From NCBI RefSeq assembly GCF_900163665.1, contig NZ_FUIA01000018.1, positions 1 to 64,000 on the forward strand: a DNA stretch of 64,000 nucleotides. Direction: 5' to 3'. Within the stretch, counting starts at the first letter, position 1, and every line of letters starts with the position of its first letter. The stretch is from Frigoribacterium sp. JB110 (lineage in GTDB: Bacteria > Actinomycetota > Actinomycetes > Actinomycetales > Microbacteriaceae). Made by a program: the position numbers and the translations under genes. Of this stretch, positions 8,789-17,563 are shown piece after piece. The notes under the pieces are model-generated. The model worked only from the letters and a program-made list of their open reading frames with translations. It was not told where the DNA came from and did no database searches.

Positions 8789-9646
8789 CTATGGGAGCTG
8801 CAGCAGCGCGCCCTCCGCGCGGCAGGTCGCCGCAGCGATGAGCTGTGCGCGCTCCAGAGTGCGGCGCCAGTCGGGCGCGTCCGACGCGGCGAGCGCCGCG
8901 ACGAAGACCGCGAACATCGAGTCACCTGCACCCATGGTGTCGACGACCTCGCCCGGGAGATCCGCGATCGGTCGGTCGAAGGTTCCCGATGAGGTCACGA
9001 TCGTCGCGCCCTCGGAGCCGCGGGTGGCCAGCACGGTCGGCACACCGTCGGAGCGCAGCTGCGCTTCGAGGTCGTCGACCGAGCCCATCCGGAGCAGCGC
9101 GGCGTCGTCCTCGCCGACCTTCACGAACTCCGCGCCTGCTGCGACGCGTTCGAAGCCGGCGACGAAATCGTCGCGGTCGAGCAGCATCCCCTCACGCGGG
9201 TTCGGATCGATCGCGACGCGGGCACGGCTGAGCACCCGGTCGAACTCGGCGATCTGCGCGGCGGAGTCCAGGGCGACGCAGCTGATCGCCACGACCGGTG
9301 CCGCCTCGACTGCTGCCACCGCCTCATCCGAGAACGCGATGTGCCGCTGCTGCGAGGCCTCGTTGAAGATGTACGTCGGCTCGCCGTTCACGCGCGTGCT
9401 GATCGCACGGGCGGAACCGAGCGGCGAGTCCGTCGCGATCAGTTCGACGCCGTGCTCGGCGAGGTGAGCGCGGATCTGCGCACCGGCGTCGTCGTCTCCC
9501 ACCATGGCGACCAGGGTCACGTCTTCGCCGAGGCGGGCGAGGCCGACGGCGACGTTCAGCGCCGCTCCTCCGACGAACTCGCGCGTGCCGAGTTCGTCGC
9601 GGATCTCATCGATGAGTGCGTCTCCGACCACCACAATGCGTGCCAT
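8789..9646 (-). CDS. PfkB-family carbohydrate kinase (fructokinase/ribokinase-like)
   Basis: A 285-residue sugar kinase. The N-terminus (VVVGDALIDEI) and the glycine motif FVGGAALNVAVGLARLG near residues 24-40 are the family's first signature. DTMGAGDSMFAVF near 240 is the second, containing the anion hole and catalytic Asp. The substrate is probably a free ketose or pentose, but PfkB members cannot be assigned by sequence reading alone. The ATG at 9646 is directly in front of the conserved first strand. The gene stands alone on this strand; the next gene upstream (rocD) is separated by a hairpin repeat element. Confidence 0.82.
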   Translation of the reverse strand: MARIVVVGDALIDEIRDELGTREFVGGAALNVAVGLARLGEDVTLVAMVGDDDAGAQIRAHLAEHGVELIATDSPLGSARAISTRVNGEPTYIFNEASQQRHIAFSDEAVAAVEAAPVVAISCVALDSAAQIAEFDRVLSRARVAIDPNPREGMLLDRDDFVAGFERVAAGAEFVKVGEDDAALLRMGSVDDLEAQLRSDGVPTVLATRGSEGATIVTSSGTFDRPIADLPGEVVDTMGAGDSMFAVFVAALAASDAPDWRRTLERAQLIAAATCRAEGALLQLP

Positions 9647-9728
9647 GTTCCGAGCGTATCCCCTCACCGAGGCGAGCTCCGAACGGACCGGGACGGCCGT
9701 CCGCGCACACGCGGGCGACCCCGCTCGC

Positions 9729-9797
9729 GAGATGCCCCGGGATCGTTCACAACCGTGACGATCCCGGGGCATCTCGACGAACTCCAGGCACCTCGCG
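9729..9797 (+). repeat. dispersed hairpin repeat, copy 1
   Basis: GAGATGCCCCGGGATCGT (9729-9746) and its exact complement (9758-9775) form an 18-bp hairpin with an 11-nt loop. The flank to 9797 (CTCCAGGCACCTCGCG and neighbours) matches 23 of 26 bases of the complement of 28997-29022 next to a second hairpin with the same GAGATGCCCCG stem base. The two are therefore copies of one intergenic element in opposite orientation. Here it lies downstream of rocD and upstream of the PfkB gene, so it may also act as the rocD terminator. Confidence 0.7.
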
Positions 9798-9819
9798 GGC
9801 GGTGGAACCCGCCGAGGGC

Positions 9820-10998
9820 TCAGCGGGTGAGGACGAGTCTGAGCTGTTCGATGGCCCAGTCGAGCTCGGATGACCGGATGGTCAGCGGCGGGGCGAGGCG
9901 GACCGTCTGGCCGTGGGTGTCCTTCGCGAGCACACCACGAGCCAGCAGCGCCTCGGTGACCTCGCGGCCGGTGCCCGCTGACTCGTCGATGTCGACGCCG
10001 GCCCACAGCCCGACGCGGCGGTACGACGCCACCCCTGAGCCGACGAGGCCGGACAGCAGAGCGTCGAGATGGTCGCCGAGTGCGCGGGCCCGCTCCTGGA
10101 ATCGGCCGTCGCTGAGCAGCTCCACGACCCGCAGGCCCACGGCCGCCGCGAGCGGATTGCCGCCGAACGTCGAACCGTGCTCCCCCGGGCGCAGCACGCC
10201 CAGCACGCTCTCATCGCCGACCACGGCCGACACCGGCACGATGCCGCCGCCGAGCGCCTTGCCGAGCAGGAACAGGTCGGGCACGACGCCCTCCCGGTCG
10301 CACGCGAACGTCTCGCCTGTGCGGCCGAGGCCGGACTGGATCTCGTCGGCGACGAACAGCACGTTGTGCGCGCTGGTCACCTCGCGCACGCGCCGCAGGA
10401 ACCCCTCCGGCGGCACGATCACGCCCGCCTCGCCCTGGATCGGCTCGATCAGCACGGCGACGGTGTCGTCATCGATCGCCTCGGTCAGCGCGTCGATGTC
10501 GCCGAACGGCACGGACACGAAGCCGGGTGCGAACGGTCCGAAGTCATCGCGCGCCGATGCGTCGTCGCTGAACCCCACGATCGTCGAGGTACGTCCGTGG
10601 AAGTTGCCGTGCGCGACGACGATCTTCGCCCGCTCGGGGGCGACGCCCTTGACGCGGTACCCCCAGGCGCGGGCGACCTTGATCCCCGTCTCGACGGCCT
10701 CTGCCCCGGTGTTCATCGGCAGCACGAGGTCCTTGCCGCACAGCTCCGCCAGTGCCGCGGCGAACGGCTCGAGCCGGTCGGAGCGGAACGCGCGACTGGT
10801 CAGCGTGATCTTCCCGAGCTGCTCCGTCGCGGCGGTGACGAGCTCCGGATGCCGGTGGCCGAAGTTGAGCGCGGAATAGCCTGCGAGCATGTCGAGGTAG
10901 CGGCGCCCCTCGACGTCGGTCACCCACGAGCCCTCGGCTGATGCGATCGTGACGTCGAGCGGTGCGTAGTTGCGGGCGACGTGCGTCTCCTGGGTCAC
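9820..10998 (-). CDS. rocD: ornithine aminotransferase (ornithine-oxo-acid transaminase)
   Basis: A 392-residue class III PLP aminotransferase. It converts L-ornithine and 2-oxoglutarate to glutamate-5-semialdehyde and glutamate. Visible motifs are NTGAEAVETGIKVAR (cofactor phosphate binding), LFVADEIQSGLGRTG (Asp that contacts the pyridine nitrogen) and LLGKALGGGIVPVSA with the Schiff-base Lys. The GTG start at 10998 overlaps the TGA of the upstream DDAH-like gene (GTGA) and has GAGGGGAG upstream, so the two genes are translationally coupled. With PutA encoded just upstream in the same orientation, the set channels arginine-derived ornithine and proline to glutamate. Confidence 0.93.
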   Translation of the reverse strand: MTQETHVARNYAPLDVTIASAEGSWVTDVEGRRYLDMLAGYSALNFGHRHPELVTAATEQLGKITLTSRAFRSDRLEPFAAALAELCGKDLVLPMNTGAEAVETGIKVARAWGYRVKGVAPERAKIVVAHGNFHGRTSTIVGFSDDASARDDFGPFAPGFVSVPFGDIDALTEAIDDDTVAVLIEPIQGEAGVIVPPEGFLRRVREVTSAHNVLFVADEIQSGLGRTGETFACDREGVVPDLFLLGKALGGGIVPVSAVVGDESVLGVLRPGEHGSTFGGNPLAAAVGLRVVELLSDGRFQERARALGDHLDALLSGLVGSGVASYRRVGLWAGVDIDESAGTGREVTEALLARGVLAKDTHGQTVRLAPPLTIRSSELDWAIEQLRLVLTR

Positions 10999-11924
10999 GA
11001 TGCGGCTCCCCTCGGAGGTCGCGCCGATGGGGCGTCGGTGATGCGAGCGGGCGACCCATCGGTGCGGCCTCTGAGCTCCAGCGTGCAGCACTTGATGCCG
11101 CCGCCGCCGAGGAGGAGCTCCGACAGGTCGATCGGCACCGGCTCGTAGCCGCGATCGCGCAGCTGCTCCTGGAACCCCGTGGCGCGCGGTGAGCAGAACA
11201 CGTGCAGACCGTCGCTCGATGCGTTCAGACCGAACGCGTCGCCGTCGGCGTCCGCGACCCTGATGGCGTCGGGGAAGCGCCGCTCCAGCTCGGCACGGCT
11301 GGCCTCGTCGAAGGCGCCAGGCAGGTAGGCGATCGTCGGCGTCTCGCCGGGGGCCACGACGGTGTCGAGCACGGCCAGGGCGGTGTCGAGATGGTAGAAG
11401 CGCGGGTCCGTGAGGGTCAGCGACACGACCGGCCGGCCGAAGATCCGCTCGAGCTCGCCGTGGCTGGCGCCGTCGGAGCGGAAGCCGCGGCCGGCGAGGA
11501 TCACGTCGCCCGCGAGCAGGAAGTCGCCCTCGCCCTCGTTGGTGAACTCCGGCTCGACCACGTCGAAGCCGTGCTCGCGGAACCACGCGGCGAACAGCTC
11601 CTCCTCGCCGCGGCGCTCCGCGTGTCGGAACTTCGGCACGTACGCGACCCCGTCGAGCACGAACCCGCCGTTGGCCGTGTAGACCATGTCTGGAAGGCCC
11701 TCGACGTCGTCGATCAGCTCGACCTGGTGGCCGAGCGCGACGTACGCGTCGTACAGCGCCTGCCACTGGCGCACGGCCAGCGACGTGTCGGTCGGATCAT
11801 CCGGATGCATCCACGGATTGATCGAGTACGACACCGTGAAGTGTTCTGGCCGGCACATCAGGAACCGGCGCGTGCGCATCGTGCGCTGAGCGGGGACCTG
11901 TGGGGCAGGGGCCGTCTGGGACAT
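10995..11924 (-). CDS. dimethylarginine dimethylaminohydrolase-like amidinohydrolase
   Basis: A 309-residue protein of the arginine deiminase/DDAH superfamily (pentein fold). Conserved elements visible are YTANGGFV and EFTNEGEGDFL (substrate guanidine ligands), FYHLDTAL with the catalytic His, and GGGGIKCCTLEL near the C-terminus with the nucleophilic Cys. Members hydrolyse methylated arginines to citrulline, or act on arginine/ornithine-type substrates. The 4-nt overlap with rocD argues for a product that enters the ornithine/glutamate-semialdehyde route. The exact substrate is uncertain. The ATG start at 11924 is followed by a short non-conserved N-terminus, so MRTRRFLMC slightly inside could also be the start. 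Confidence 0.8.
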   Translation of the reverse strand: MSQTAPAPQVPAQRTMRTRRFLMCRPEHFTVSYSINPWMHPDDPTDTSLAVRQWQALYDAYVALGHQVELIDDVEGLPDMVYTANGGFVLDGVAYVPKFRHAERRGEEELFAAWFREHGFDVVEPEFTNEGEGDFLLAGDVILAGRGFRSDGASHGELERIFGRPVVSLTLTDPRFYHLDTALAVLDTVVAPGETPTIAYLPGAFDEASRAELERRFPDAIRVADADGDAFGLNASSDGLHVFCSPRATGFQEQLRDRGYEPVPIDLSELLLGGGGIKCCTLELRGRTDGSPARITDAPSARPPRGAAS

Positions 11925-12077
11925 TGACGCTCCTCGTCGTGAAACGGTGGCGGACGCAGTCCTGGGGCCCGGCGGAGCAACTCAACACCTGCGCACGAGC
12001 ACGCCGGAACCATTCTGCCACGCCCCGCCGGAGAACCGCCTCAGGTCTGCAGCCGCGTCGAAGACTGCACGCGCGGG

Positions 12078-15000
12078 TCAGATCACTTCGTCGAACGTGG
12101 AATCGGGGTTGCCGTAGCGGTGGGCGGTGATCGAGATCGCCTGCTCCTGCAGGAACGGGAGCAGTTCGAGCCGGGCGGCCGTGGTGACCTCGCCGTCGTA
12201 CACGGCCAGATCCGGGTCGCCCGCCGTCGTCTCGGCGAGCCTGGTGTGCAATCGCTCGACCGATTCCCGCGGCCCGACGAGACGCACTCGCGGCGGACGG
12301 CGCAGCTCGGCGGTGTCGTCCTCCTCGTCGTCGATGTCGGTGAGCGCACCTTCGATCACCAGATCTCCGCCGTGCGCCGCATCCGGGTTGATCGCGTGCG
12401 CGGTCGTGACCTCCGGAACCTCGTCCGCAGGCTCTGCGGCTTCGGTCACCTGCGGCACCATCCCATCGACCGCGAGATCATCCGCTCCGGAGTCGGCGAC
12501 ATCCGAGCCCTCATCCGGAGCGTCCGCCTTCCGCACCGCGTCCGTACGCGGGTTCACACGACGGATCCACTCGTCGTCGTCCTCGACGTGCACCGGCACG
12601 CCCAGCGCTGTCAGCTCGCGGTGCACCTCGCGCGGCATGCCCTCAGGAAGGCTGACCGAGAAGTGACTGCCGACGCGCACCCCGGCGACCATGACGCGCA
12701 GCAGTTCATGCCACGACGCGTCGATCGTGCAGCGCACCGCGACGGGCACCGGCCGGTAGCGGAACAGGTTGCGCTCCACGCCGAGCCCCGAGACGTCCTT
12801 GATCTTGCCGAACTCGCGATCCCACACCAGCGCGTCGGCGAGTGCCGCCCGACGCAGCCACTCGAAGCCGGTGTACGGCAGGCTCGGCTGCGCGGCCTCG
12901 ATCAGCGACGCGATGCGGGTGTCGAGTCCGCGCAGGTGCAGCGACCTCGACGCCTGTCCGCCCGACGTTCCGCGCCAGGTGCCCAGACCGATCAGGTAGT
13001 TCGGTCCGCCGGCCTTCATGCCGGGCCCGACCGAGGAGCGCTTCCACCCGCCGAAGGGCTGACGCTGCACGACGGCGCCGGTGATGCCGCGGTTGACGTA
13101 GAGATTCCCCGCCTCGACTCGGTCGATCCACTCCTCGAGGTCGCGCGGGTCCTGGGTGTGCAGGCCGGCCGTGAGTCCGAAGTCCACGGCGTTCTGCATC
13201 CGGATCGCCTGGTTCAGCGACGAGGCGTACATGATGCCCAGCACGGGGCCGAAGAACTCCTCGAGGTGGAACCGCGAGCCCGGCTTCACACCGACCCGGA
13301 TGCCGGGGGTCCAGTACCGCCCGCCGCCGCCTGGCAGCTCTCGCGGCTTGACGAGCCAGCGCTCGCCCTCGTCGAGCGTGTTCAGCGCCCACTCCAGCTT
13401 GCCCGTCGGCACCTCGATCACGGGGCCGACTTCGCTGAGCGGGTCAGACGGCGGGCCTACTCGCAGCGATCTGGTGGCGTCGACGAGCTGCCGCGCGAAC
13501 CGCTTCGAGCGGCCGACCGGACCGACCAGGATCGCCAACGACGCCGCTGAGCACTTCTGCCCCGCGTGCCCGAACGCGCTCCTGACGACATCCGCCGCCG
13601 CCAGGTCCAGGTCGGCGGACGGTGCGACGATCACCGCGTTCTTGCCGCTGGTCTCGGCGAGCACCGGCAGCTGGGGCCGCCAGGAGCGGAACAGCTTCGC
13701 CGTCTCGATCGATCCGGTGAGGATCACGCGCTCGACATCCGGATGCTCGATCAGCTCGCGCCCCAGCTCGCCCTCATCGAGGTCGACCAGTTCGAGCACG
13801 TCGCGCGGCACGCCGGCTTCCCACAGCGCCTCGGCGATCACGGCGCCGCAGCGGCGCGCCTGCGGGGCGGGCTTGAACACGACGCCGGATCCCGCGGCGA
13901 GCGCGGCCAGCACGCCGCCGGCGGGGATCGCGAGCGGAAAGTTCCACGGCGGGGCGACCACCGTGACCGCAGCGGGGACGAACCTCGCGCCAGGCACGCG
14001 GTCGAGCTCCCCGGCGTTCGCCGCGTAGTAGTTCGCGAAGTCGACCGCCTCGCTGACCTCGATGTCCGACTCGGCGAGCACTTTGCCGGTCTCGGAGCCT
14101 GCGACTTCGATCAGGTCGGCGCGGTGCGCCTCGAGCGCGCGGGCCGCACGGCGCAGGATCTCGGCGCGCTCGGCGGCCGGCCGCGCCCCCCACGACGCGG
14201 CGGCGTAGCGCACGCCGAGCACGCGGCTGGTCAGCTCGGCGCTCGTGGCGACCCGTGCCGAGCGCACGCGCTCCTCGCCGAGCGTCGACGTGGCCATCCT
14301 GCCCAGAATGCGCCCCGCCCATTCGCGACTCTCCGGCAGTGCAGGGTCGGTGTCGCGCGCATTGTGGAAGCCGGGCGCACCCGCCTCCGTCACAGCCCTG
14401 GTCTGGAACTCGGCCGTCTCGACGAATGTGTCGTTGCGTGCCGGCCCTTCCTCGTCCTCGTCATCCGGATCGCTGTGGCCGCGCTGGATGTCGAGCACCG
14501 CCTGCGTGAGCGGCTCATCCGGGTCGGCTGTCGCACTCGGCTCGTCGAGGTGGCCTGGCCTGGCGCGACGGTTCGGCCCGATGAGCAGGTCGTGCGCGTC
14601 CGAACGCCGCACGGATTCGACGAAGCGCTCCCGCTCGCGTTCGAACAGATCCGGATGCGTGACCAGGTCGAACGCGACCGAGAGGAAGTTCTCTTTCGAG
14701 GCGTTCTCTTCGAGGCGCCTGACCAGGTAGCTGATCGCGACATCGAACTCCGCCGGCGCGACGACGGGAACGTAGAGCCGGATGGGGCCGACCGTCTCGG
14801 CGACCGCACGCGCCTGGCCCTGTGCCATGCCGAGCAGCATCTCGAACTCGACATCGTCCGTCACACCGCGCTCGTTCGCGAGACGCCACGCATAGGCGAT
14901 GTCGAACAGATTGTGCCCGGCGACGCCGATGCGCACGGCGCGGGTCGCTTCTGGCCGCATCGCCTCGTCGAGGCATCTGATGTAGTTGGCGTCGGTGTCG

Positions 15001-15941
15001 AGCTTGGTGCCGTAGGTCGCAAGCGACCAATCGTGCACAGCGGCCTCGACGTGCTCCATGGCAAGGTTCGCGCCCTTGACCAGACGCACCTTGATCGGCG
15101 CGCCGCCCGCGTCGACTCGTTGCGCGGCCCATGCCGTCAGCTCGCGGAGCGCGGGCAGCGCGTCCGGCAGGTAGGCCTGCAGAACGATCCCGGCACGCAT
15201 GTCGCGCAGCTGCTCCTTCTCGAGCAGGCGCGTGAACACCGCAATCGTGAGGTCGAGGTCGCGATACTCCTCCATGTCGAGGTTGAGGAAGGTGCCGTTG
15301 CCCGCAGCCAACTCGTAGAGCGGGGTGAGTCGCTCGACGACCCTGTCGACGATCTCATCGAATGCCCACATCGAGACGTGGCTCATCACGCTCGACACCT
15401 TCACCGAGACGTAGTCGACGTCGTCGCGCTCCACCAGCTGTCTGATGCCGGCGAGGCGCCGCTGCGCCTCCTTCTCGCCCAGCACTGCCTCGCCGAGCAG
15501 ATTGAGATTCGCCCTCTCGCCGTTCTCGCGGATCTTCTCGAGCACGGGGCCCAGTTTGTCCGGCCGGGCATCGGCGATCAGGTGCCCGACCATCGAACGC
15601 AGCACACGACGGGCGATCGGCACCACAGCGGCGGGCGCGAGCGGACCCACCATGCCGCCGAGGCGCACAGCGGCCTGCATCGGTGCCGGCAGGAAGCTCG
15701 GCGCCAGCGGCGCGACGCGGGCGAGGCTGCGCGCGGCTGCCGTCAGGCTCTCCGGGCGCATCACTCCGTCGACGAAGCCGACGGTGAAGGCGAGCCCGTC
15801 GTCGTCGCGGAGCACTCCCGCGAGCCGCTCCGCCGCGGCGTCGGGCTCCGCGTCGACGGACTTCGAGACCCACTTCCTGGCCAGGGCGATCGCCTCGTCG
15901 ACGATGTCCTTTCCGGGGTGGGCACCATCCAGCGTCGACAT
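12078..15941 (-). CDS. putA: bifunctional proline dehydrogenase / L-glutamate-5-semialdehyde dehydrogenase
   Basis: A 1287-residue enzyme that oxidises proline to glutamate in two steps. The FAD-dependent proline dehydrogenase barrel occupies roughly residues 90-450 (VDYVSVKVSSV, VRLVKGANLAMEHVEA, RIGVAGHNLFD). The NAD-dependent aldehyde dehydrogenase follows at about 520-1020 with VVAPPWNFPLAIPAGG, LAETSGKNAVIV and the catalytic Cys in FGHAGQKCSAAS near residue 800. The last ~260 residues extend beyond a minimal PutA and include an acidic low-complexity stretch around 1150-1230. There is no N-terminal DNA-binding ribbon-helix-helix, so it should not be a self-regulator. It is 150 nt upstream of the DDAH-like/rocD pair in the same orientation. 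Confidence 0.93.
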   Translation of the reverse strand: MSTLDGAHPGKDIVDEAIALARKWVSKSVDAEPDAAAERLAGVLRDDDGLAFTVGFVDGVMRPESLTAAARSLARVAPLAPSFLPAPMQAAVRLGGMVGPLAPAAVVPIARRVLRSMVGHLIADARPDKLGPVLEKIRENGERANLNLLGEAVLGEKEAQRRLAGIRQLVERDDVDYVSVKVSSVMSHVSMWAFDEIVDRVVERLTPLYELAAGNGTFLNLDMEEYRDLDLTIAVFTRLLEKEQLRDMRAGIVLQAYLPDALPALRELTAWAAQRVDAGGAPIKVRLVKGANLAMEHVEAAVHDWSLATYGTKLDTDANYIRCLDEAMRPEATRAVRIGVAGHNLFDIAYAWRLANERGVTDDVEFEMLLGMAQGQARAVAETVGPIRLYVPVVAPAEFDVAISYLVRRLEENASKENFLSVAFDLVTHPDLFERERERFVESVRRSDAHDLLIGPNRRARPGHLDEPSATADPDEPLTQAVLDIQRGHSDPDDEDEEGPARNDTFVETAEFQTRAVTEAGAPGFHNARDTDPALPESREWAGRILGRMATSTLGEERVRSARVATSAELTSRVLGVRYAAASWGARPAAERAEILRRAARALEAHRADLIEVAGSETGKVLAESDIEVSEAVDFANYYAANAGELDRVPGARFVPAAVTVVAPPWNFPLAIPAGGVLAALAAGSGVVFKPAPQARRCGAVIAEALWEAGVPRDVLELVDLDEGELGRELIEHPDVERVILTGSIETAKLFRSWRPQLPVLAETSGKNAVIVAPSADLDLAAADVVRSAFGHAGQKCSAASLAILVGPVGRSKRFARQLVDATRSLRVGPPSDPLSEVGPVIEVPTGKLEWALNTLDEGERWLVKPRELPGGGGRYWTPGIRVGVKPGSRFHLEEFFGPVLGIMYASSLNQAIRMQNAVDFGLTAGLHTQDPRDLEEWIDRVEAGNLYVNRGITGAVVQRQPFGGWKRSSVGPGMKAGGPNYLIGLGTWRGTSGGQASRSLHLRGLDTRIASLIEAAQPSLPYTGFEWLRRAALADALVWDREFGKIKDVSGLGVERNLFRYRPVPVAVRCTIDASWHELLRVMVAGVRVGSHFSVSLPEGMPREVHRELTALGVPVHVEDDDEWIRRVNPRTDAVRKADAPDEGSDVADSGADDLAVDGMVPQVTEAAEPADEVPEVTTAHAINPDAAHGGDLVIEGALTDIDDEEDDTAELRRPPRVRLVGPRESVERLHTRLAETTAGDPDLAVYDGEVTTAARLELLPFLQEQAISITAHRYGNPDSTFDEVI

Positions 15942-16002
15942 ACCCCAACACTACGATTTATGTGCGCAGGAATGTGGATTTCGCGCACCGGAAACCGCGC
16001 CC

Positions 16003-16015
16003 TAGGCTCTGGCCC
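16003..16015 (+). promoter_or_regulatory. leaderless promoter of the GNAT gene
   Basis: TAGGCT (16003-16008) ends 7 nt before the ATG at 16016, so the transcript should begin at or next to the start codon. No Shine-Dalgarno is present, consistent with leaderless translation. Confidence 0.5.
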
Positions 16016-16513
16016 ATGGACACCAACGACGTGCTCATCCGTCCCATCCGAGATGACGATGCCCACGCCATGGGCCGCGTCCACGCCAAGGTGTGGCACG
16101 AGACCTATGACGGCATGATCTCCGCCGCAGCTCTCGAGGCCGTGTCCCCTCGCCGTCTCGCGGATCTGTGGTCGAACTATGCCTCCCGCGGCGACGAGCA
16201 CCGCCACGCTGCGGCCCTCGTCGACGGCGAGATCGTCGGATTCGCCGGCTCCGGCCCAGCGCGCGACGACGACGCCCCAGCCCCGCGCGAGCTGTACTTC
16301 GTGTTCCTGCTCGACTCGTGGCACCGCAAGGGCATCGGCCGTGCACTGTTCGATGCGGTCGTCGACGGCGACGAGCCGCTGTACGGCTGGATCGCTCAGA
16401 ACTACCCGGGCGGGGAGAGCTTCTACACCAAGCGCGGCTTCGTCTTCGACGGCGCCCAGCGCGACGAGGCGTTTCTGGGGGAGTCCCTCACCGAGGTCCG
16501 CTTCTCACGCTGA
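16016..16513 (+). CDS. GNAT-family N-acetyltransferase
   Basis: A 165-residue Gcn5-related acetyltransferase. IRPIRDDDAHAMGRVHAKVWHETY is a typical N-terminal strand and helix. ELYFVFLLDSWHRKGIGRALFDAV is the acetyl-CoA binding segment, with the Q/RxxGxG/A-type motif represented by RKGIGRA. NYPGGESFYTKRGFVFDG is the C-terminal domain. The acetyl acceptor cannot be predicted. The start at 16016 was chosen because a TAGGCT -10 box sits 7 nt upstream and conserved sequence begins there; an in-frame upstream ATG at 15962 would precede that promoter. It is divergent from putA. Confidence 0.85.
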   Translation: MDTNDVLIRPIRDDDAHAMGRVHAKVWHETYDGMISAAALEAVSPRRLADLWSNYASRGDEHRHAAALVDGEIVGFAGSGPARDDDAPAPRELYFVFLLDSWHRKGIGRALFDAVVDGDEPLYGWIAQNYPGGESFYTKRGFVFDGAQRDEAFLGESLTEVRFSR

Positions 16514-16530
16514 GCACGCTGAGCGCGGGG

Positions 16531-16657
16531 CGGGCACGCACATCGCGGCGTCCGGACCGCTCGACGGGCGCCCGGCCCGCACATCGCGGACCGTCCTTGC
16601 GCTGCACGCACCCGCCCCACGCTCAATCCAGGCGGGCACGCACATCGCGGCGTCCGG
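16531..16657 (+). repeat. direct repeat pair in the GNAT-cofE intergenic region
   Basis: Twenty-five bases at 16531-16555 (beginning CGGGCACGCACATCGCGG) recur exactly at 16633-16657, and a partial copy (GCACATCGCGGACCGTCC) lies at 16579-16596. The spacing between full copies is 102 nt start to start. The 232-nt interval 16514-16745 contains no convincing gene. The function is unknown; it may be a duplication scar or regulatory. Confidence 0.7.
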
Positions 16658-16671
16658 CGTCCGCGAACGCC

Positions 16672-16735
16672 TAGGCTCTTCGCGAGTGCCTATGCAGTTC
16701 CGTAGGCACTCGCGAACATCGTAGGCATTCGCGAG
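16672..16735 (+). promoter_or_regulatory. clustered TAGGCACTCGCGA-type repeats upstream of cofE
   Basis: TTCGCGAGTGCCTA (16679-16692) and TAGGCACTCGCGAA (16703-16716) form a perfect 14-bp inverted repeat with a 10-nt loop. A third unit, TAGGCATTCGCGAG, follows at 16722-16735, and a fourth degenerate unit, TAGGCTCTTCGCGAG, starts at 16672. The array ends 10 nt before the cofE start. Iterated half-sites suggest a protein-binding operator, though the hairpin could also act at the RNA level. Confidence 0.5.
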
Positions 16736-16745
16736 AGGCGGGCAC

Positions 16746-17498
16746 ATGCTGCAGGCGTGGGCGCTGGACGGGATCGGGGAGATCGCAGCGGGGGACGATC
16801 TCGTGGCGGTGATCGCCGCGGCCGCCGGCGGTGAGCTCGCGGACGGCGACATCCTCGTGGTGACCAGCAAGATCGTCTCCAAGGCCGAGGGCCGCTTCGT
16901 CCGGGCCGACGATCGCGAGGATGCGATCACGGCCGAGACGGTGCGCGTGGTCGCGGAGCGCACCTGGCCGAACGGGGCGCGCACCCGGATCGTGGAGAGC
17001 CGGCTCGGCATCATCGCCGCGGCCGCCGGCGTCGACGCGTCGAACACTCCGGAGGGCACCGTGCTGCTGCTGCCGGAGGATCCGGATGCCTCAGCCCGCG
17101 CCATCGCCGAAGGTCTGCGGACCCGGCTGGGCGCGCAGATCGGCGTGATCGTCTCCGACACCCTCGGCCGCGCGTGGCGCGACGGCCAGACCGACCAGGC
17201 GATCGGCGCAGCAGGCGTGCACGTGTTCGAGGATCTGCGCGGCCGGACCGACGCGCAGGGGCGGGAGCTCGCCGTGACCCAGCCGTGCTCAGCCGACGAA
17301 CTCGCCTCCGCAGCCGACCTCGTCAAGGGGAAGGCGTCCGGGCGCCCCGTTGCCGTCATCCGAGGCCGAGGCGATCTCGTCGGCGAGCTCGACCTTCCCG
17401 GCGCGCGCAGCATCCTGCGCCCCGGCGAGCGCGACATGTTCCACACCGGCGCTGAGGAGTCCTATCGCGCCGGCTACGAAGCAGGCCGTTCGGCCTGA
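16746..17498 (+). CDS. cofE: coenzyme F420-0:L-glutamate ligase
   Basis: A 250-residue CofE-family enzyme that adds glutamate to F420-0 using GTP. Recognisable elements are [31 protein letters not shown] near the N-terminus, [22 protein letters not shown] (nucleotide/metal site), and [17 protein letters not shown] near the end. It is the stand-alone form: the ~200-residue nitroreductase-like domain present in mycobacterial FbiB is absent. It lies far from the other F420 genes of this window (50.6-57.4 kb). An unusual cluster of short inverted repeats ends 10 nt before its ATG and may control it. The following membrane-protein gene has its own start region. Confidence 0.9.
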   Translation: MLQAWALDGIGEIAAGDDLVAVIAAAAGGELADGDILVVTSKIVSKAEGRFVRADDREDAITAETVRVVAERTWPNGARTRIVESRLGIIAAAAGVDASNTPEGTVLLLPEDPDASARAIAEGLRTRLGAQIGVIVSDTLGRAWRDGQTDQAIGAAGVHVFEDLRGRTDAQGRELAVTQPCSADELASAADLVKGKASGRPVAVIRGRGDLVGELDLPGARSILRPGERDMFHTGAEESYRAGYEAGRSA

Positions 17499-17563
17499 CC
17501 GCGCCGCAACACACGACGTAACGCTTTTCCATCCTCGCAGGCGCGATCGGTCAAGATATACGA

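Noticed and set aside
12120..13550. Long plus-strand open frame opposite putA
   Set aside because: The composition (Arg/Pro/His-rich, no motifs) is typical of a GC-rich antisense frame. PutA on the minus strand explains the region.
16531..16657. The 25-bp direct repeats as a CRISPR or attachment site
   Set aside because: There are only two full copies with unequal internal material, and no cas, integrase or tRNA gene nearby.
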